DNA of 64,000 nucleotides from Planctomycetales bacterium ZRK34 (GCA_014873095.1 CP050848.1:992001-1056000); one strand, 5' to 3'. Numbered from the stretch's first letter, positions 17,443 to 27,454 are shown. The notes: generated by a model from the sequence alone, not told the origin. Program-made: numbers and translations.

Positions 17443-17610
17443 TGACTCCATATATGTACTCACTCCCATTTCTGCCCCAGTATGCGGACCATCAACACTG
17501 TCCACTTGCACATGACGTAGACCGAGGGCGGAGTGAGGACCAGTCGAAGGTGGCTCCGACGGTATTTGCGTCACGAATACACCAATTGAGCGATTATGGG
17601 GCGGAGCCAT
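17374..17610 (-). CDS. Small ORF in the RHS operon, function unknown
   Basis: A 78-codon frame whose ATG at 17610 overlaps the end of the lipoprotein gene at 17594 and whose TGA at 17374 is three bases from the next ORF. The protein (MAPPHNRSIGVFVTQIPSEP ... RPHEPNSRNGND) is polar and Pro/Ser-rich with no signal peptide, membrane segment or recognised motif. Tight coupling to its neighbours is the only support; it may be a decayed gene end. Confidence 0.35.
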   Translation of the reverse strand: MAPPHNRSIGVFVTQIPSEPPSTGPHSALGLRHVQVDSVDGPHTGAEMGVSTYMESLLSQRYSGKIRPHEPNSRNGND

Positions 17611-18160
17611 TCGGAATATGTACTTCTCCCTTTTTGCCCCCCTTTAAACACGGACGTAAGTATTCGCCACGCACTTGATATCGAATCGGATAGTAAAAGA
17701 ACGTGTCTTTCTCTATCACACTTTCTCCTCCACTATCATCTTTTACGACACGATCGACCATTTCTTGGGCTAAAACAACAATCTCTCCCTCATGTTCTCC
17801 TCCAAGCAAGCGTGCATATATGTACATAAATGCGCCTGCTTCGTAGTTCGTTTTGAAATCCACATCGATAAGTTCAATTTCTGCACCTTCTTGAACCACG
17901 CCAACTAGCCGCTTTAAGCCACCGCTGCGCATAATTTGTTCGTATTCTTCAATACTATCCGGATATCTGTGAGCGATTCCTGACGGATACATAAAATAAC
18001 GACCGCCAACTCGCTCAATAAACGCTGGAACCGTTAATTCAAAACAACGCCCAGCCATCTCTTGGCGAAATACATCTCGACTTTTTGTCTCGAATTCACT
18101 TGTGCAACCAACCAGCGTACACAACATTGACACGCAACAGAATATAAGACAATGCTTCAT
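17594..18160 (-). CDS. Lipoprotein, candidate immunity protein of the adjacent RHS protein
   Basis: A 188-residue lipoprotein: signal peptide MKHCLIFCCVSMLCTLVGC with lipobox LVGC. The mature domain is beta-rich (CFELTVPAFIERVGGRYFMY, EIELIDVDFKTNYEAGAFMYIYARLLGG) and has no recognised family. Its ATG at 18158-18160 overlaps the RHS stop codon, so the two genes are coupled. In polymorphic toxin systems, the gene directly after the toxin tip is usually the immunity gene, and immunity proteins against lipase effectors are commonly lipoproteins. Hence immunity against the lipase-like tip is the leading guess; it is not shown by the sequence. Confidence 0.7.
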   Translation of the reverse strand: MKHCLIFCCVSMLCTLVGCTSEFETKSRDVFRQEMAGRCFELTVPAFIERVGGRYFMYPSGIAHRYPDSIEEYEQIMRSGGLKRLVGVVQEGAEIELIDVDFKTNYEAGAFMYIYARLLGGEHEGEIVVLAQEMVDRVVKDDSGGESVIEKDTFFYYPIRYQVRGEYLRPCLKGGKKGEVHIPNGSAP

Positions 18161-21100
18161 CCATCTCCCTCCGGACAGGCGCTTGTATCACGAAGGGTCG
18201 ACTCATTGTACTGATCTACATAATAATTTCTAAAATTGTGATTATTGGTTGCTCCGGGATTTGGCCAGTCGCCCCAAGGATAGGTGTCTCGATGTGGGAT
18301 GACACGCCGGTGTGGCCGATCCCAACCCAGCGGATCTCCCAGTTCTGGTACCGGGTCGCCTTCATGCACAACATTATCGATAACGCCCAAGCCTTCATCA
18401 TCTCCAATCACTGACTGTGGACCTGAACCGTGATAGCTAATCTGCGCCTTAATGTCATCCGGCAAATCCTTTAATATTGACCTGAATGTCGCCGTACCCT
18501 GGCTGTGAGCAAAGACATGAATGGTGTAACAACAACATCCATTGGCGTTGGCTGCATTTGCCATATCCGTGATGGCTTGCCGCACCCGTTCTCCGGCCAA
18601 TGTTGTAATACGCATTTGTTCAAGAAGGACTTGGAGTAGATCGCCGTGCGACTGCAACAGTTCAACCGCCATTGGTCCGTCAATAAACACTTCCTGATCC
18701 TTACCCCCTCTAAAGCCGTGTGTGCCATTGGCAATTTGCTGAGCCTGTTCCTCTGATATTCCAAGGCGTTTGATCAGGTCCAAAAATGATTCACGAGCAT
18801 ATTTGTCGGTATTAGTGATGCCATTTACAAATAATACAAATGTACATCTCATACTTGCGGCTGGCGCAGGCGGCTCTTCGTCAAATATATCTCCTGTAAG
18901 AAGGCCTGTGAACAGATCCCACAACCCATCAGTCACGGGCGTGACAATCGGAATGCCATCAGGCCCAATTCCAGCTAATTTCCGTAAGCCATTTGGATCT
19001 ACACACTTCAAAGCGCCATTCTTCGCATACTCATACATTAACATTCCATCCAAATACTCCAATGGATCACGTCCAATGAATCGTCCCTGCTGCGGGTCGT
19101 AGTAGCGAGCCCGGTAGAAGTAGATGGCATCGGCACTGGTCGACGCGAACTCGTTATCGAGACGCCGTCCCGTGTACATATACGGATTGCCGACGCTCGA
19201 TGTGGCGCGGGCGGTGGTTGCGGTGGGGTCGAGGATGGCGGTGACGCCGTATGCGGTGTAGGCGTAGCGTTCGATGACGGTGCCGACTGTGTCGGTCATT
19301 GCCGTGACGCAATACAGGCGATTCGTGTGGTAGTAGTGCCTATTGCTCGATGCATCGACCTTCATCAATGGTTCGTCAACGTAGGTGCCGAAGACGTAGA
19401 TCGCTGACCAATATGGCGGGTTACCGCCGCCGTTGGTTTGGGCGCGTTCGGCGACGACCTGTTGTCCGGCGCAGACGTACACGGTGGTCGTTGTGCCGTC
19501 GTTCTTGCTGACGCGTCGACCGAGGGCATCGTAGGTGAAGCTCAAGGTTGCCGAGCCGCCGGCGGCGGACGCGTTCGACGTGGCCATTTTGTTATCGATG
19601 TCCCAGGTGAATGTGCGGCCCTGGGTGTCGGTCAGCTGGTTGCCCTTGGCGTCGAACGTCTGTGAGTTGCCGCCGATGACCGTAGCTTCGTGCACGGCGT
19701 TGTGCGTGCGGTTCTGTAGGACGCCGTTGATCGTGGTGGAGTTCCAGTCGCCGACGAGGGACAGGTTCCATGTTTGGCTGTCCGTACCGTTGGCGCGGAT
19801 CCAACTCGTCAGACGATCTTCAGTGTCGTAGCCGGCGGTGAAGGAGTAGCCGGCCATCACGCCGCCGGTGGTTTCGGCGGTGGGGTTTTTGTTGGCGTCG
19901 TAGGCGTAGGTGAAGCTTCGGGCTGCGTCGGCGGCGTCTGTGATTGCGGTGACAAGGTTGTCGTTGCGGCCGTAGGTGTAGGCGGTGGTGGTGCCGGGCG
20001 TGTCACCCAGGACGCGTTGGGTCTTGCGCATGGCGTCGTCGTAGGTGAACGAAGCGACCATGCTGGAATTGTAGTCGACCTGCTGGAGTTGATCGCGATC
20101 GGTGTAGGTGCGGTCGACGATGGAGCCGTCGGGGTAGGTCAGTTGCGTGTTGCGATTGTCCGCGTCGTAGGCCCGGAAGGTGGTATAGATCTGGCTGGCG
20201 ACGGTGAGGGATTCGCTGGCGGTTCGGCCGGCGGTGTCATAGGTCATGGTTACCGTGTTGCCGTAACGGCCCTTGACGGCGGTGAGCATGCGGGAGGCGG
20301 GGTCGTAGGTGAAGGTGTCGACGGACTCGTCGGAGCCGGCGCCCGACAGGCGATACTTACGCTGCAGCAGGCGGTCGGCCATGTCGAAGACGTAGCTTGT
20401 GGTGTCGCCAAGCTGATCGGTGTTGACCAGGCTCCGACCAGCGGCGTCGTAGGTATATTCGACGACTTCGTAGCCGGGCGTGCCGGGGGTGCCGGAGTTG
20501 GTGGGATAGGTCGCCTTGATCTTCAGATTCCGGGGGTCATATTCGTAATCGGTGATGCCCAATGTCGCGCTATCGGCGTCGATGATGCGGGTGAGGTTGT
20601 TGTTGAAGTCGTAGGCGTACGTCGTCGTACCGTTGTTGCGATCGGTCACCGTGAGGCGGCGGCCGCGCGCATCGAAGACGCTGGTCGTCGAGTGGGACTT
20701 GGCGTCGGTCGTGGTGATGACAATGCTGTTGTGATCATAGGCGGTGGAGGTGGTATCGCCTTGGGTATCGGTGCATGAGGTGCGGCGATTCCGGGGGTCG
20801 AAGACGCAATCATCGCCGATGTTGTTGGGGTCTCGCACGGACAGGCGATTACTGTTGTTGTCGTAGGTGAGTTTGGTGATGTTGGCGAGTTGATCGACGG
20901 ACTGCAGCGTGCGGCCGGCACCGTCGGATCGCGATCTGGTGACGTCGTCGGAGGCGTCGACGGAGGCGGTCTCCACCACATCACCGCTGGAAATGCCACC
21001 GTCAAAGGTGTTGGCCAACGCCACGATGGTGTCGTAGACGGTGGTCGACCAGGTGATCACGTTATTGGCATTCGCATTGGCGACGCCATTAACGATGGGT

Positions 21101-24100
21101 GGTTCGATCACACCCTGAGCCACTGAGCGGCCGGCGCCGTCGGTGATGGACACGCTGATCTCACCGTTGGGATTGATCACGGCAACGGCGTAGCCGTTCT
21201 GGTTTGTGCCATCGAACGTCACGCCGTCGGCGGTCAGTTCATCAATCAGGGCTTTGATAGACACACTTCCGGAGGTGTTGCCTGTACCGGCAGTGTTGGC
21301 GAAGTCGACCGCGAAGCCGGCGGCCGAGTCCAGGCCCACGCCGTCGGTCAGATCCTCATCATAGATGTAGCGCGTGGTCAGGCCGGCGGTGATTTCGTAA
21401 GGTTCGGCGATGGGCACATCGTCGGGATCAACAAAGCCCAGCGGCTGCAGCCATCGCGTGGTGGCAAAGACCCGGTTACGGGCATCGTAGAGCATGGTGG
21501 TTTCGTGGAGGGTCTGGGCATCGGGCGGATTGTGCGAGCCGTCGGGCAGAATGGCGTCGGTCCATTTGACGTCGGCGGTGTGCGTGACATTGCCGTAACC
21601 ATCGGTGTTAGTGAAGTGCACGGGGCGGTAGGTGTTGCCGGGATTGTCGGGGTCATCGATGGCGGGCTGCGCCGTGACACTGAGGCGGCCGCAGCAGGGT
21701 TTCCAGACCTGAGTCATGACATGGCCGCGGAAGTCGGTATGGTCCTTGGCCCGGCCGTCGAGATAATAGGTGAACGACTCGGCGGCCTCGCCTTCGGAAG
21801 ACCCGGCGCCGGCGGCTTCGGTGCGAGTTGCCAGCAGATTACGGCCGGTGTAGGTCATCACCGTGTGCGCCTTGCCGAACCCGTGCGCATCGCCACTGTC
21901 GAAGTAACGCGGGCTGCGGGTTTCCACGACGTTGGAGTTGGCGTCGTAGAGCGTTTCGGTCTTGGCCTCGACAGCGGTGCCGAAGGCTTCGATCGTCTGC
22001 GTGCGCCGACCGCGCGAGTCGTAGCTCATATGTGATTCGTTGTTGCGCGCATCGACATGCACCGTGAGCTGTCCCTCAACATCCTTGATCACATCTTCGA
22101 CCAGGAACTTGGCATTAGCGTCCAGATCACGGACGAGGTTGAACACCGTATTCTCATCGGCCAGCGTGAATTGCGGGGCCGTCGCCTGCACTTTGCGCAC
22201 GAGTTGGCCGTCGGAGTCACGATAGGCATTGTAGCTCTCACGACCGTAGGCATCGGTCGTTTTAAACAACTCGTTGCCGACATACGTACGACGCGTTGTC
22301 AGCGATTTGTCATTGCGGGGGTGGACGGTCGTCTCAACCACGCGATGACGGTAGTCATAGGCGTACTCAGTTTTCTCGCCGGCACGTACGCAGGATGTTT
22401 TGAGGTTCGTGCCGTCAAGGTACGTGCAGGTCTCTTCGATGCGGATCGACGGATCCGTGATCTCATTACCGACAACCAGCAATGCCGCCAGATCGGTCTT
22501 TGTGTCGTCAGTCACATCCGCATACGGAATCCGATACGCCGCCGTAATCGTCTGCGTGCGACGACCGGCATCGTCATACACGTAGGTCGTCACGTTGCCG
22601 TTGCGATCCTGCTTCGCCACGACAAGGTTTTCATCGCCGCTGCCGGGAGCTCCGTAGGCGGTGCGCTCGGTGGTGTTGTCGTCATACTGCACCTGGATCA
22701 CGCGATCACGTGCATCGTAGAAGTACGTCGCTGAGCGCCCCACCGGATCACAGCTGGTCGCCATGCGACCAGCTGTATCATAGGTGTACGCATAGACCGG
22801 ACGCCCACTGCCGACAGAATCCTCCGGATCAACCTTCGCGATCAGGAAGTTGTCAGCATCGTAAATGAAGTAAGTCACATTGCCATTGGCGTCTGTCTCC
22901 GACTTCTTCAAATGAACTGGCTGCGGATTCGCCGCGTTGGCGTCAACCGTCGCATTGCCCGTCGTCAACGCCGGACCTTCCGTACCGTTGTAGTAACTCC
23001 ACGAGTACGTCGCGTGCTCAGGCTGTGGCACATCAACGGCCTGATCATTAACCACCAAGCCAACCGCTTTGGTCAGCATGTTATTCTGTGCATCGTAAGT
23101 GTATTTCGTAACACGTCGCAGGCGATCCCGATCACGAATGATGTTCTTGTTGGCATCATAACTGACCCATCGCTTAGTGCCATCAGAGTAGGCTTTGCTG
23201 CGCAAGTACGCGTCGTCGTCGTACGTAAAGTCGTATTGGCGCCCTTGCGCGTCGAATTTGACTGGCTCTGTATTCCGATACCAGTTCTCATGGTTGGTAT
23301 AGGGCATCAGCATGTAGGTCGGCTCAAGCGTCCCGACAATCCCATTTTCGCCAAGGGAGGGATCGGTTTTTTTCCAGCCATCTTCAAAGAACTGCACCTT
23401 GGTAGCACTGCGCATCAGCCTCAGGCGCCCTCTACCCTCATAAATGATGCGACTGTTGTTACCGTCTAACTCTGTAGCCGGCATATTCAGATAGGCAACT
23501 TTACCCACGCCATTTACCAGCATGCGAATCATCAGCGAGGATTGGTTCACCATCTCCGCAGTATCAACCTGGGTGTCGGCATGTGTATATTGGATATTGT
23601 TGCTTAAGTATGCCTTCTTGCGACGGTGGGTGCCCTGTGCTGTTGTGTCATTGATCTCAAAGATTGTCGCTTGAGCTTTGGCGTTCCATCCATAAGTAAA
23701 AGTCGACGTCGCTCCATCAGGATGAGCCACTTGTGCAAGCTTGCCATCAGCATAACTGTAGTTAATGCTGGCATTGTTCGGCAGGTCGATCTGGCTAACC
23801 GCCCAGCGACCCGAGACCTGCTGCTGACCATAGTGGAACGTCATCTGACGATGATGCGAATCGGTTACTGTGCGTACCTGCCAGCGGCGATCCGGCGAAT
23901 CCGCCAATTCCTGGGGTGTATAATCGCTGTCTCGATAGGTAAAGGCCATTGCATAACCGCGTAAATCTTCAACGCGTACGAGCCGCCCGGCAAGCAACGA
24001 CATTTGCGACAAAGAAGCGATTTCATTGGCTGATATAGCGCGGTTGTAGATGCGAACATCGTCAATGCCGCCTTGGTAGAAATAACCATCCGACAAGCCT

Positions 24101-26091
24101 CCGATTGTCCAATCGCCATTGATTTGTGGCACGCTACCGGCTGACTGCGTGGCCGTAACAAGTACACCGTTGCGATATAACCGCCACATGGCGCCATCAT
24201 AAGTTCCTACCAGATGGACCCATTGAGCAATGTCATTTGTCGGCACCTCTGAATCCGCAACAACGGATGATTCACCGTCCCATGAGCTGATTTGATATTT
24301 GCCATCCAAAATCTTCAGGGCCACGCTTTGACCATTATTAGGCGTCTTGTGGATCACGATCACCCGATTACCATCCAATGCTTCGGGCTTGACCCATGCG
24401 GCCAATGTAATCGATCCCGTAGCCTGCAACTCAACGGGATTGCCGATTGCTAAATAGTCATCAACACCGTCAAAGTTCAGCGCGTAGGAACCGACTTTGC
24501 CGGTTGTCCAGATCGCCCCATTGATCGTTCCATCATTGCTATTACCAGACACATCACCTGCTGTGGCGCCGACGCCCTCATCCAGCGGATAGTGGCCATA
24601 TCTGTTTAAACCGACCAGATCGGCAATTTGAATCTGGCTCAGAGCTTGCTTGGTTATTCTCAGGTCATCAATCTCACCTGAGAATGGCAATGCTCCTGAA
24701 AGACTGCCAATCATCCAGTCACCATTGATTGAAGTCGGTACGCCGACAACATCCGCCTTTGATGCAACTTTGACGCCATTACGATACAGTTGCCATATCG
24801 CTCCATTATAAGTTCCCGCCAGATGAACCCACTGGTTGATATCCTCAGCCGGAATGGATGCTTCAGCATAAGAATTCGCTGTAATCCAAGTCCCAACTTT
24901 GTATTTGCCGTCAGCAATCTTAAGCGACACACTCGCGCCAGTAGAGGCGTCCTTGTGGATAATTATCGCTTGCGAACCGCTGGCAGTGTGCGGCTTTATC
25001 CACACGGCAAAAGTGAGTAGGTCTTCGATCTGAAGGCTTGCGGGATTGCCCAACGTCAAGTAGTCATTAACACCATCAAAGCTCAACGCATACGACCCAA
25101 CTTTACCAACTTCCCACGTCGCCCCACTGATTGTTCCGTCGTTACCACTACCGGAACTATCGACTGTGGCTGCACCCGACCCTTCCTCAAATCCCCATAT
25201 CCCTTGCCATTCCGGACCCGGTTCCGGCACCAATTGCAGATAGTCCAACCCGTTCGGCGAACCTGAATACGTTGAGTCCAGATCCATCAGTTCAAAGTCA
25301 TGCTTGGTCCCGTTGAAAGAATATACACGGATTTTAGTCGCGCCAATGAGCGTGGAGGTGATTTGGCCTGAGTTATCCAAAAGACGTGCTTCCTTGACTC
25401 GCTTATTACGCTGATCAACAAACACGCCATCAGCGACATCACCATTGAGACCGTCGACAAGGCGCAATGGGGCTGTAAGTCCGGGATCGAACAAGTCGAG
25501 TTGAAGTCCCCCGTTGACTGGATACACGTGGGCTCTGAAATCATATTCGCTGAAAATGCCGGGACCGAAGCTGCCGACCTGTGTCATATCGCGGCTGCGG
25601 TGACGACGCTGAAGTTGCAGATTCAATAGCTTGTCCCTGGACGCTCCTCCAGCTCCGCATGACGTGCAACCGGAACCCGTTCGGCCAAGCCGATAGTCGT
25701 ACCCAAAATGATGATAATTATATGTGAAGTTGTCGATCAGCGAGCCATCGGAGTGATAGCCAGCAGGACATTCCGGCTCAGGTTCATCCTTATACCATGA
25801 CAATGTTACCTTGTCGTCACCACAATCCTCTGTACAGGTCTTGAAGTGGATATTGGCACAGGTCTCTGATGATGAATTCCCAGACGCTTCTTGCCCGTCG
25901 CTCTCACTATATAAATTATCATTGTCGCTGGTCTGGGCCCTGGTTTCATACGCCATGAATAAAGACAGCATGGCGACATTAGCCACGATTAACATTCCGT
26001 GCGCCAACTGACCGAATTGACGGCCTTTCCGATTCTGTTCGTTCGACTGCATGTGCCTATCCCCGTGATGGATGTTGCTGAATGAATGCAT
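18157..26091 (-). CDS. Giant RHS/YD-repeat secreted protein with lipase-like C-terminal tip
   Basis: A 2644-residue protein from ATG 26091 (a GTG at 26103 and an ATG at 26052 are alternatives; none has a strong ribosome site). A signal segment (LAHGMLIVANVAMLSLFMAY) ends near TRAQ. A Cys-rich N-terminal region is followed by two tandem LamG-like domains at about 300-495 and 500-695, each with GKVGSYAL-FDGV-DYL, WVHL-GTY and GDW-IG. A long YD-repeat shell follows (about 715-2330) with dozens of YDA-GR and YTYD units. The RHS core closes at RFIGRDPLEYLDG (about 2337). The C-terminal tip has a nucleophile elbow, HVFAHSQGT (Ser about 2528), then HEGDPVPELGDP and NHNFRNYY, giving a Ser-Asp-His set as in alpha/beta-hydrolase lipases. 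The stop overlaps a lipoprotein gene. Confidence 0.88.
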   Translation of the reverse strand: MHSFSNIHHGDRHMQSNEQNRKGRQFGQLAHGMLIVANVAMLSLFMAYETRAQTSDNDNLYSESDGQEASGNSSSETCANIHFKTCTEDCGDDKVTLSWYKDEPEPECPAGYHSDGSLIDNFTYNYHHFGYDYRLGRTGSGCTSCGAGGASRDKLLNLQLQRRHRSRDMTQVGSFGPGIFSEYDFRAHVYPVNGGLQLDLFDPGLTAPLRLVDGLNGDVADGVFVDQRNKRVKEARLLDNSGQITSTLIGATKIRVYSFNGTKHDFELMDLDSTYSGSPNGLDYLQLVPEPGPEWQGIWGFEEGSGAATVDSSGSGNDGTISGATWEVGKVGSYALSFDGVNDYLTLGNPASLQIEDLLTFAVWIKPHTASGSQAIIIHKDASTGASVSLKIADGKYKVGTWITANSYAEASIPAEDINQWVHLAGTYNGAIWQLYRNGVKVASKADVVGVPTSINGDWMIGSLSGALPFSGEIDDLRITKQALSQIQIADLVGLNRYGHYPLDEGVGATAGDVSGNSNDGTINGAIWTTGKVGSYALNFDGVDDYLAIGNPVELQATGSITLAAWVKPEALDGNRVIVIHKTPNNGQSVALKILDGKYQISSWDGESSVVADSEVPTNDIAQWVHLVGTYDGAMWRLYRNGVLVTATQSAGSVPQINGDWTIGGLSDGYFYQGGIDDVRIYNRAISANEIASLSQMSLLAGRLVRVEDLRGYAMAFTYRDSDYTPQELADSPDRRWQVRTVTDSHHRQMTFHYGQQQVSGRWAVSQIDLPNNASINYSYADGKLAQVAHPDGATSTFTYGWNAKAQATIFEINDTTAQGTHRRKKAYLSNNIQYTHADTQVDTAEMVNQSSLMIRMLVNGVGKVAYLNMPATELDGNNSRIIYEGRGRLRLMRSATKVQFFEDGWKKTDPSLGENGIVGTLEPTYMLMPYTNHENWYRNTEPVKFDAQGRQYDFTYDDDAYLRSKAYSDGTKRWVSYDANKNIIRDRDRLRRVTKYTYDAQNNMLTKAVGLVVNDQAVDVPQPEHATYSWSYYNGTEGPALTTGNATVDANAANPQPVHLKKSETDANGNVTYFIYDADNFLIAKVDPEDSVGSGRPVYAYTYDTAGRMATSCDPVGRSATYFYDARDRVIQVQYDDNTTERTAYGAPGSGDENLVVAKQDRNGNVTTYVYDDAGRRTQTITAAYRIPYADVTDDTKTDLAALLVVGNEITDPSIRIEETCTYLDGTNLKTSCVRAGEKTEYAYDYRHRVVETTVHPRNDKSLTTRRTYVGNELFKTTDAYGRESYNAYRDSDGQLVRKVQATAPQFTLADENTVFNLVRDLDANAKFLVEDVIKDVEGQLTVHVDARNNESHMSYDSRGRRTQTIEAFGTAVEAKTETLYDANSNVVETRSPRYFDSGDAHGFGKAHTVMTYTGRNLLATRTEAAGAGSSEGEAAESFTYYLDGRAKDHTDFRGHVMTQVWKPCCGRLSVTAQPAIDDPDNPGNTYRPVHFTNTDGYGNVTHTADVKWTDAILPDGSHNPPDAQTLHETTMLYDARNRVFATTRWLQPLGFVDPDDVPIAEPYEITAGLTTRYIYDEDLTDGVGLDSAAGFAVDFANTAGTGNTSGSVSIKALIDELTADGVTFDGTNQNGYAVAVINPNGEISVSITDGAGRSVAQGVIEPPIVNGVANANANNVITWSTTVYDTIVALANTFDGGISSGDVVETASVDASDDVTRSRSDGAGRTLQSVDQLANITKLTYDNNSNRLSVRDPNNIGDDCVFDPRNRRTSCTDTQGDTTSTAYDHNSIVITTTDAKSHSTTSVFDARGRRLTVTDRNNGTTTYAYDFNNNLTRIIDADSATLGITDYEYDPRNLKIKATYPTNSGTPGTPGYEVVEYTYDAAGRSLVNTDQLGDTTSYVFDMADRLLQRKYRLSGAGSDESVDTFTYDPASRMLTAVKGRYGNTVTMTYDTAGRTASESLTVASQIYTTFRAYDADNRNTQLTYPDGSIVDRTYTDRDQLQQVDYNSSMVASFTYDDAMRKTQRVLGDTPGTTTAYTYGRNDNLVTAITDAADAARSFTYAYDANKNPTAETTGGVMAGYSFTAGYDTEDRLTSWIRANGTDSQTWNLSLVGDWNSTTINGVLQNRTHNAVHEATVIGGNSQTFDAKGNQLTDTQGRTFTWDIDNKMATSNASAAGGSATLSFTYDALGRRVSKNDGTTTTVYVCAGQQVVAERAQTNGGGNPPYWSAIYVFGTYVDEPLMKVDASSNRHYYHTNRLYCVTAMTDTVGTVIERYAYTAYGVTAILDPTATTARATSSVGNPYMYTGRRLDNEFASTSADAIYFYRARYYDPQQGRFIGRDPLEYLDGMLMYEYAKNGALKCVDPNGLRKLAGIGPDGIPIVTPVTDGLWDLFTGLLTGDIFDEEPPAPAASMRCTFVLFVNGITNTDKYARESFLDLIKRLGISEEQAQQIANGTHGFRGGKDQEVFIDGPMAVELLQSHGDLLQVLLEQMRITTLAGERVRQAITDMANAANANGCCCYTIHVFAHSQGTATFRSILKDLPDDIKAQISYHGSGPQSVIGDDEGLGVIDNVVHEGDPVPELGDPLGWDRPHRRVIPHRDTYPWGDWPNPGATNNHNFRNYYVDQYNESTLRDTSACPEGDG

Positions 26092-26132
26092 TGATGTATC
26101 CACTTTTTAGCTCTTGGATTCTGTGGTCGGTG

Positions 26133-26996
26133 TTACTTCCTGCTGGCCGTCGGCTTGCGGAGTTGGATGTTCACCACGAACTTGATCTGTCCGGACGCCA
26201 CCGGCGACGTGGCAAGGATGTTCACATCCTCGATTGTTCCGGGCGTGGCCACGAGTTCTGCTGTGGCAATACCACTTTTGTCGGATTCCACCGTAATGGT
26301 GGTCAGTTGATTGGAAAATATGCCAAGATCGAACGATGTGAACGTCACAGGCATCTCCGGCTCAGCTTTGACCTGCAACTGAACGGTTTGGCCTTGCGTC
26401 ACTGATTTAAAATAAGAACCGATACGGCTGATAATCGGCACGCCTTCGCCCGGCTGGGCCGATACGAACACCCGACCAGGCTCAACATTTACAAGATATG
26501 CCTGACGGTACGCCGCATCATCGCGGTAACGTTCGGCATCGAAGGGCTCAGGACGGGCCGCTACCGAGACAGCACGGCCGTAGGCCAACGGATCGACTTC
26601 GCGGTTCTGAATCCGCTGGGCAACGGAAGCCACTTGGGGATTGGCGTCAGGCTTGATATGCGGCGTACGGCCGTAGTCAAATGGATCGGCTGGCTTGCCG
26701 GGCTCGGCTGTTTGTGCGACAGCCTCTTCCGACTTCTCTACCGCCTTCGTAGGCGACACGTCTGTTCTCGGCCGCTTAATCCCACCAACCCAGGTTTCGC
26801 CTTCAGCAAGTTCACCCTGCGTCACGCTATGACCATCACTTCGAGATCCTGCGCGCCCCTGTACTATATCAGCGGGCTCTTCTGCGACTGGTGGAGTCTC
26901 CCGAGGGCTTGACGGCAACCATAATCCCACAACAATGACCATCACGATCAATACAATCAGCACTGCGTTTAGATAGGACTTTTGTTTCTGACTCAT
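26133..26996 (-). CDS. Membrane-anchored protein with Ig-like C-terminal domain, upstream of the RHS gene
   Basis: A 287-residue protein from ATG 26996 (GAGG 9 bases upstream; the frame is open back to 27050 without better support). One membrane segment at about 8-28 (LNAVLIVLIVMVIVVGLWLP) anchors it. A disordered, charged region (about 30-150) contains two DPFDYGR/DPLAYGRAV motifs. The C-terminal ~110 residues form a beta-sandwich-like domain (VTQGQTVQLQVKAEPEMPVTF ... ITVESDKSGIATAELVATPG), similar in layout to bacterial Ig-like domains. It lies 42 bp before the RHS start and probably heads the operon; a role in anchoring or escorting the RHS protein is a guess. Confidence 0.7.
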   Translation of the reverse strand: MSQKQKSYLNAVLIVLIVMVIVVGLWLPSSPRETPPVAEEPADIVQGRAGSRSDGHSVTQGELAEGETWVGGIKRPRTDVSPTKAVEKSEEAVAQTAEPGKPADPFDYGRTPHIKPDANPQVASVAQRIQNREVDPLAYGRAVSVAARPEPFDAERYRDDAAYRQAYLVNVEPGRVFVSAQPGEGVPIISRIGSYFKSVTQGQTVQLQVKAEPEMPVTFTSFDLGIFSNQLTTITVESDKSGIATAELVATPGTIEDVNILATSPVASGQIKFVVNIQLRKPTASRK

Positions 26997-27000
26997 GTCT

Positions 27001-27454
27001 GTGGCCTCAGCAAAGAGATCGTGCCAGATGCATATTTCGTAATCGCGCAACCATCGCGCTCCGGAATTTCATGTTCTCCAACGTGGCTGAATTCAGCGGG
27101 ACGTAAGGTACGATGTCCACGCAAACAGGCAGGCGCCCCCTAGGAATACATCACCCAAGAAATGAACCGACCCGTACGGATCGGTTCATTGTTATCAAGC
27201 GATCAGACTGTGCCGCTGTGTCATGAGACAAATGGCAACCGCAGTTGCTGGTTTGTTTGTGAGATGTCCCCAGAACACAGATCATGACATTTACTCGCAC
27301 AACTCGTGGTGCAGATATCTATGTACCATGCCATACCGCCATGTCAAGACCTTCAGGTCATGATATCCATATTTTTTGTAGTTTAGTACAATCACTATCC
27401 CTGAGTGTGTCATACATACACAATAAACAGCATCTCTCTGCAAGGATTTCCGGG
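27001..27454. repeat. Diverged duplicate of the gspD upstream region
   Basis: No gene is seen in this 454-bp stretch. Its sequence parallels 2471-2880 in order: ATCGCGC-CCGGAATTTCA, GTTCTCCAACGTG, GAATTCAGCGGGACGT, a GAACCG dyad, TGTCCCCAGA, TACTCGCACAA and GTCAAG are found in both places in the same order, with many substitutions and small gaps. It runs directly into the decayed gspD N-terminus, so promoter and gene start were copied together. It lies divergently upstream of the gene at 26133-26996, as the original lies upstream of 1661-2458. Confidence 0.65.
27161..27190. other. 30-nt near-perfect palindrome
   Basis: Outer arms AATGAACCGA (27161-27170) and TCGGTTCATT (27181-27190) are perfect complements, and the centre CCGTACGG is itself a palindrome; only one base pair is mismatched in 15. 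No T-run follows on either strand, so it is not a standard terminator. It may be a protein site or a structured RNA in the shared divergent leader. The equivalent dyad at 2597-2620 is shorter. Confidence 0.5.

Noticed and set aside
19438-22734. Several plus-strand frames over the first RHS gene (for example 19774-20778 and 21505-22035)
   Set aside because: Gly/Val-rich antisense shadows of YD repeats with no independent start signals.
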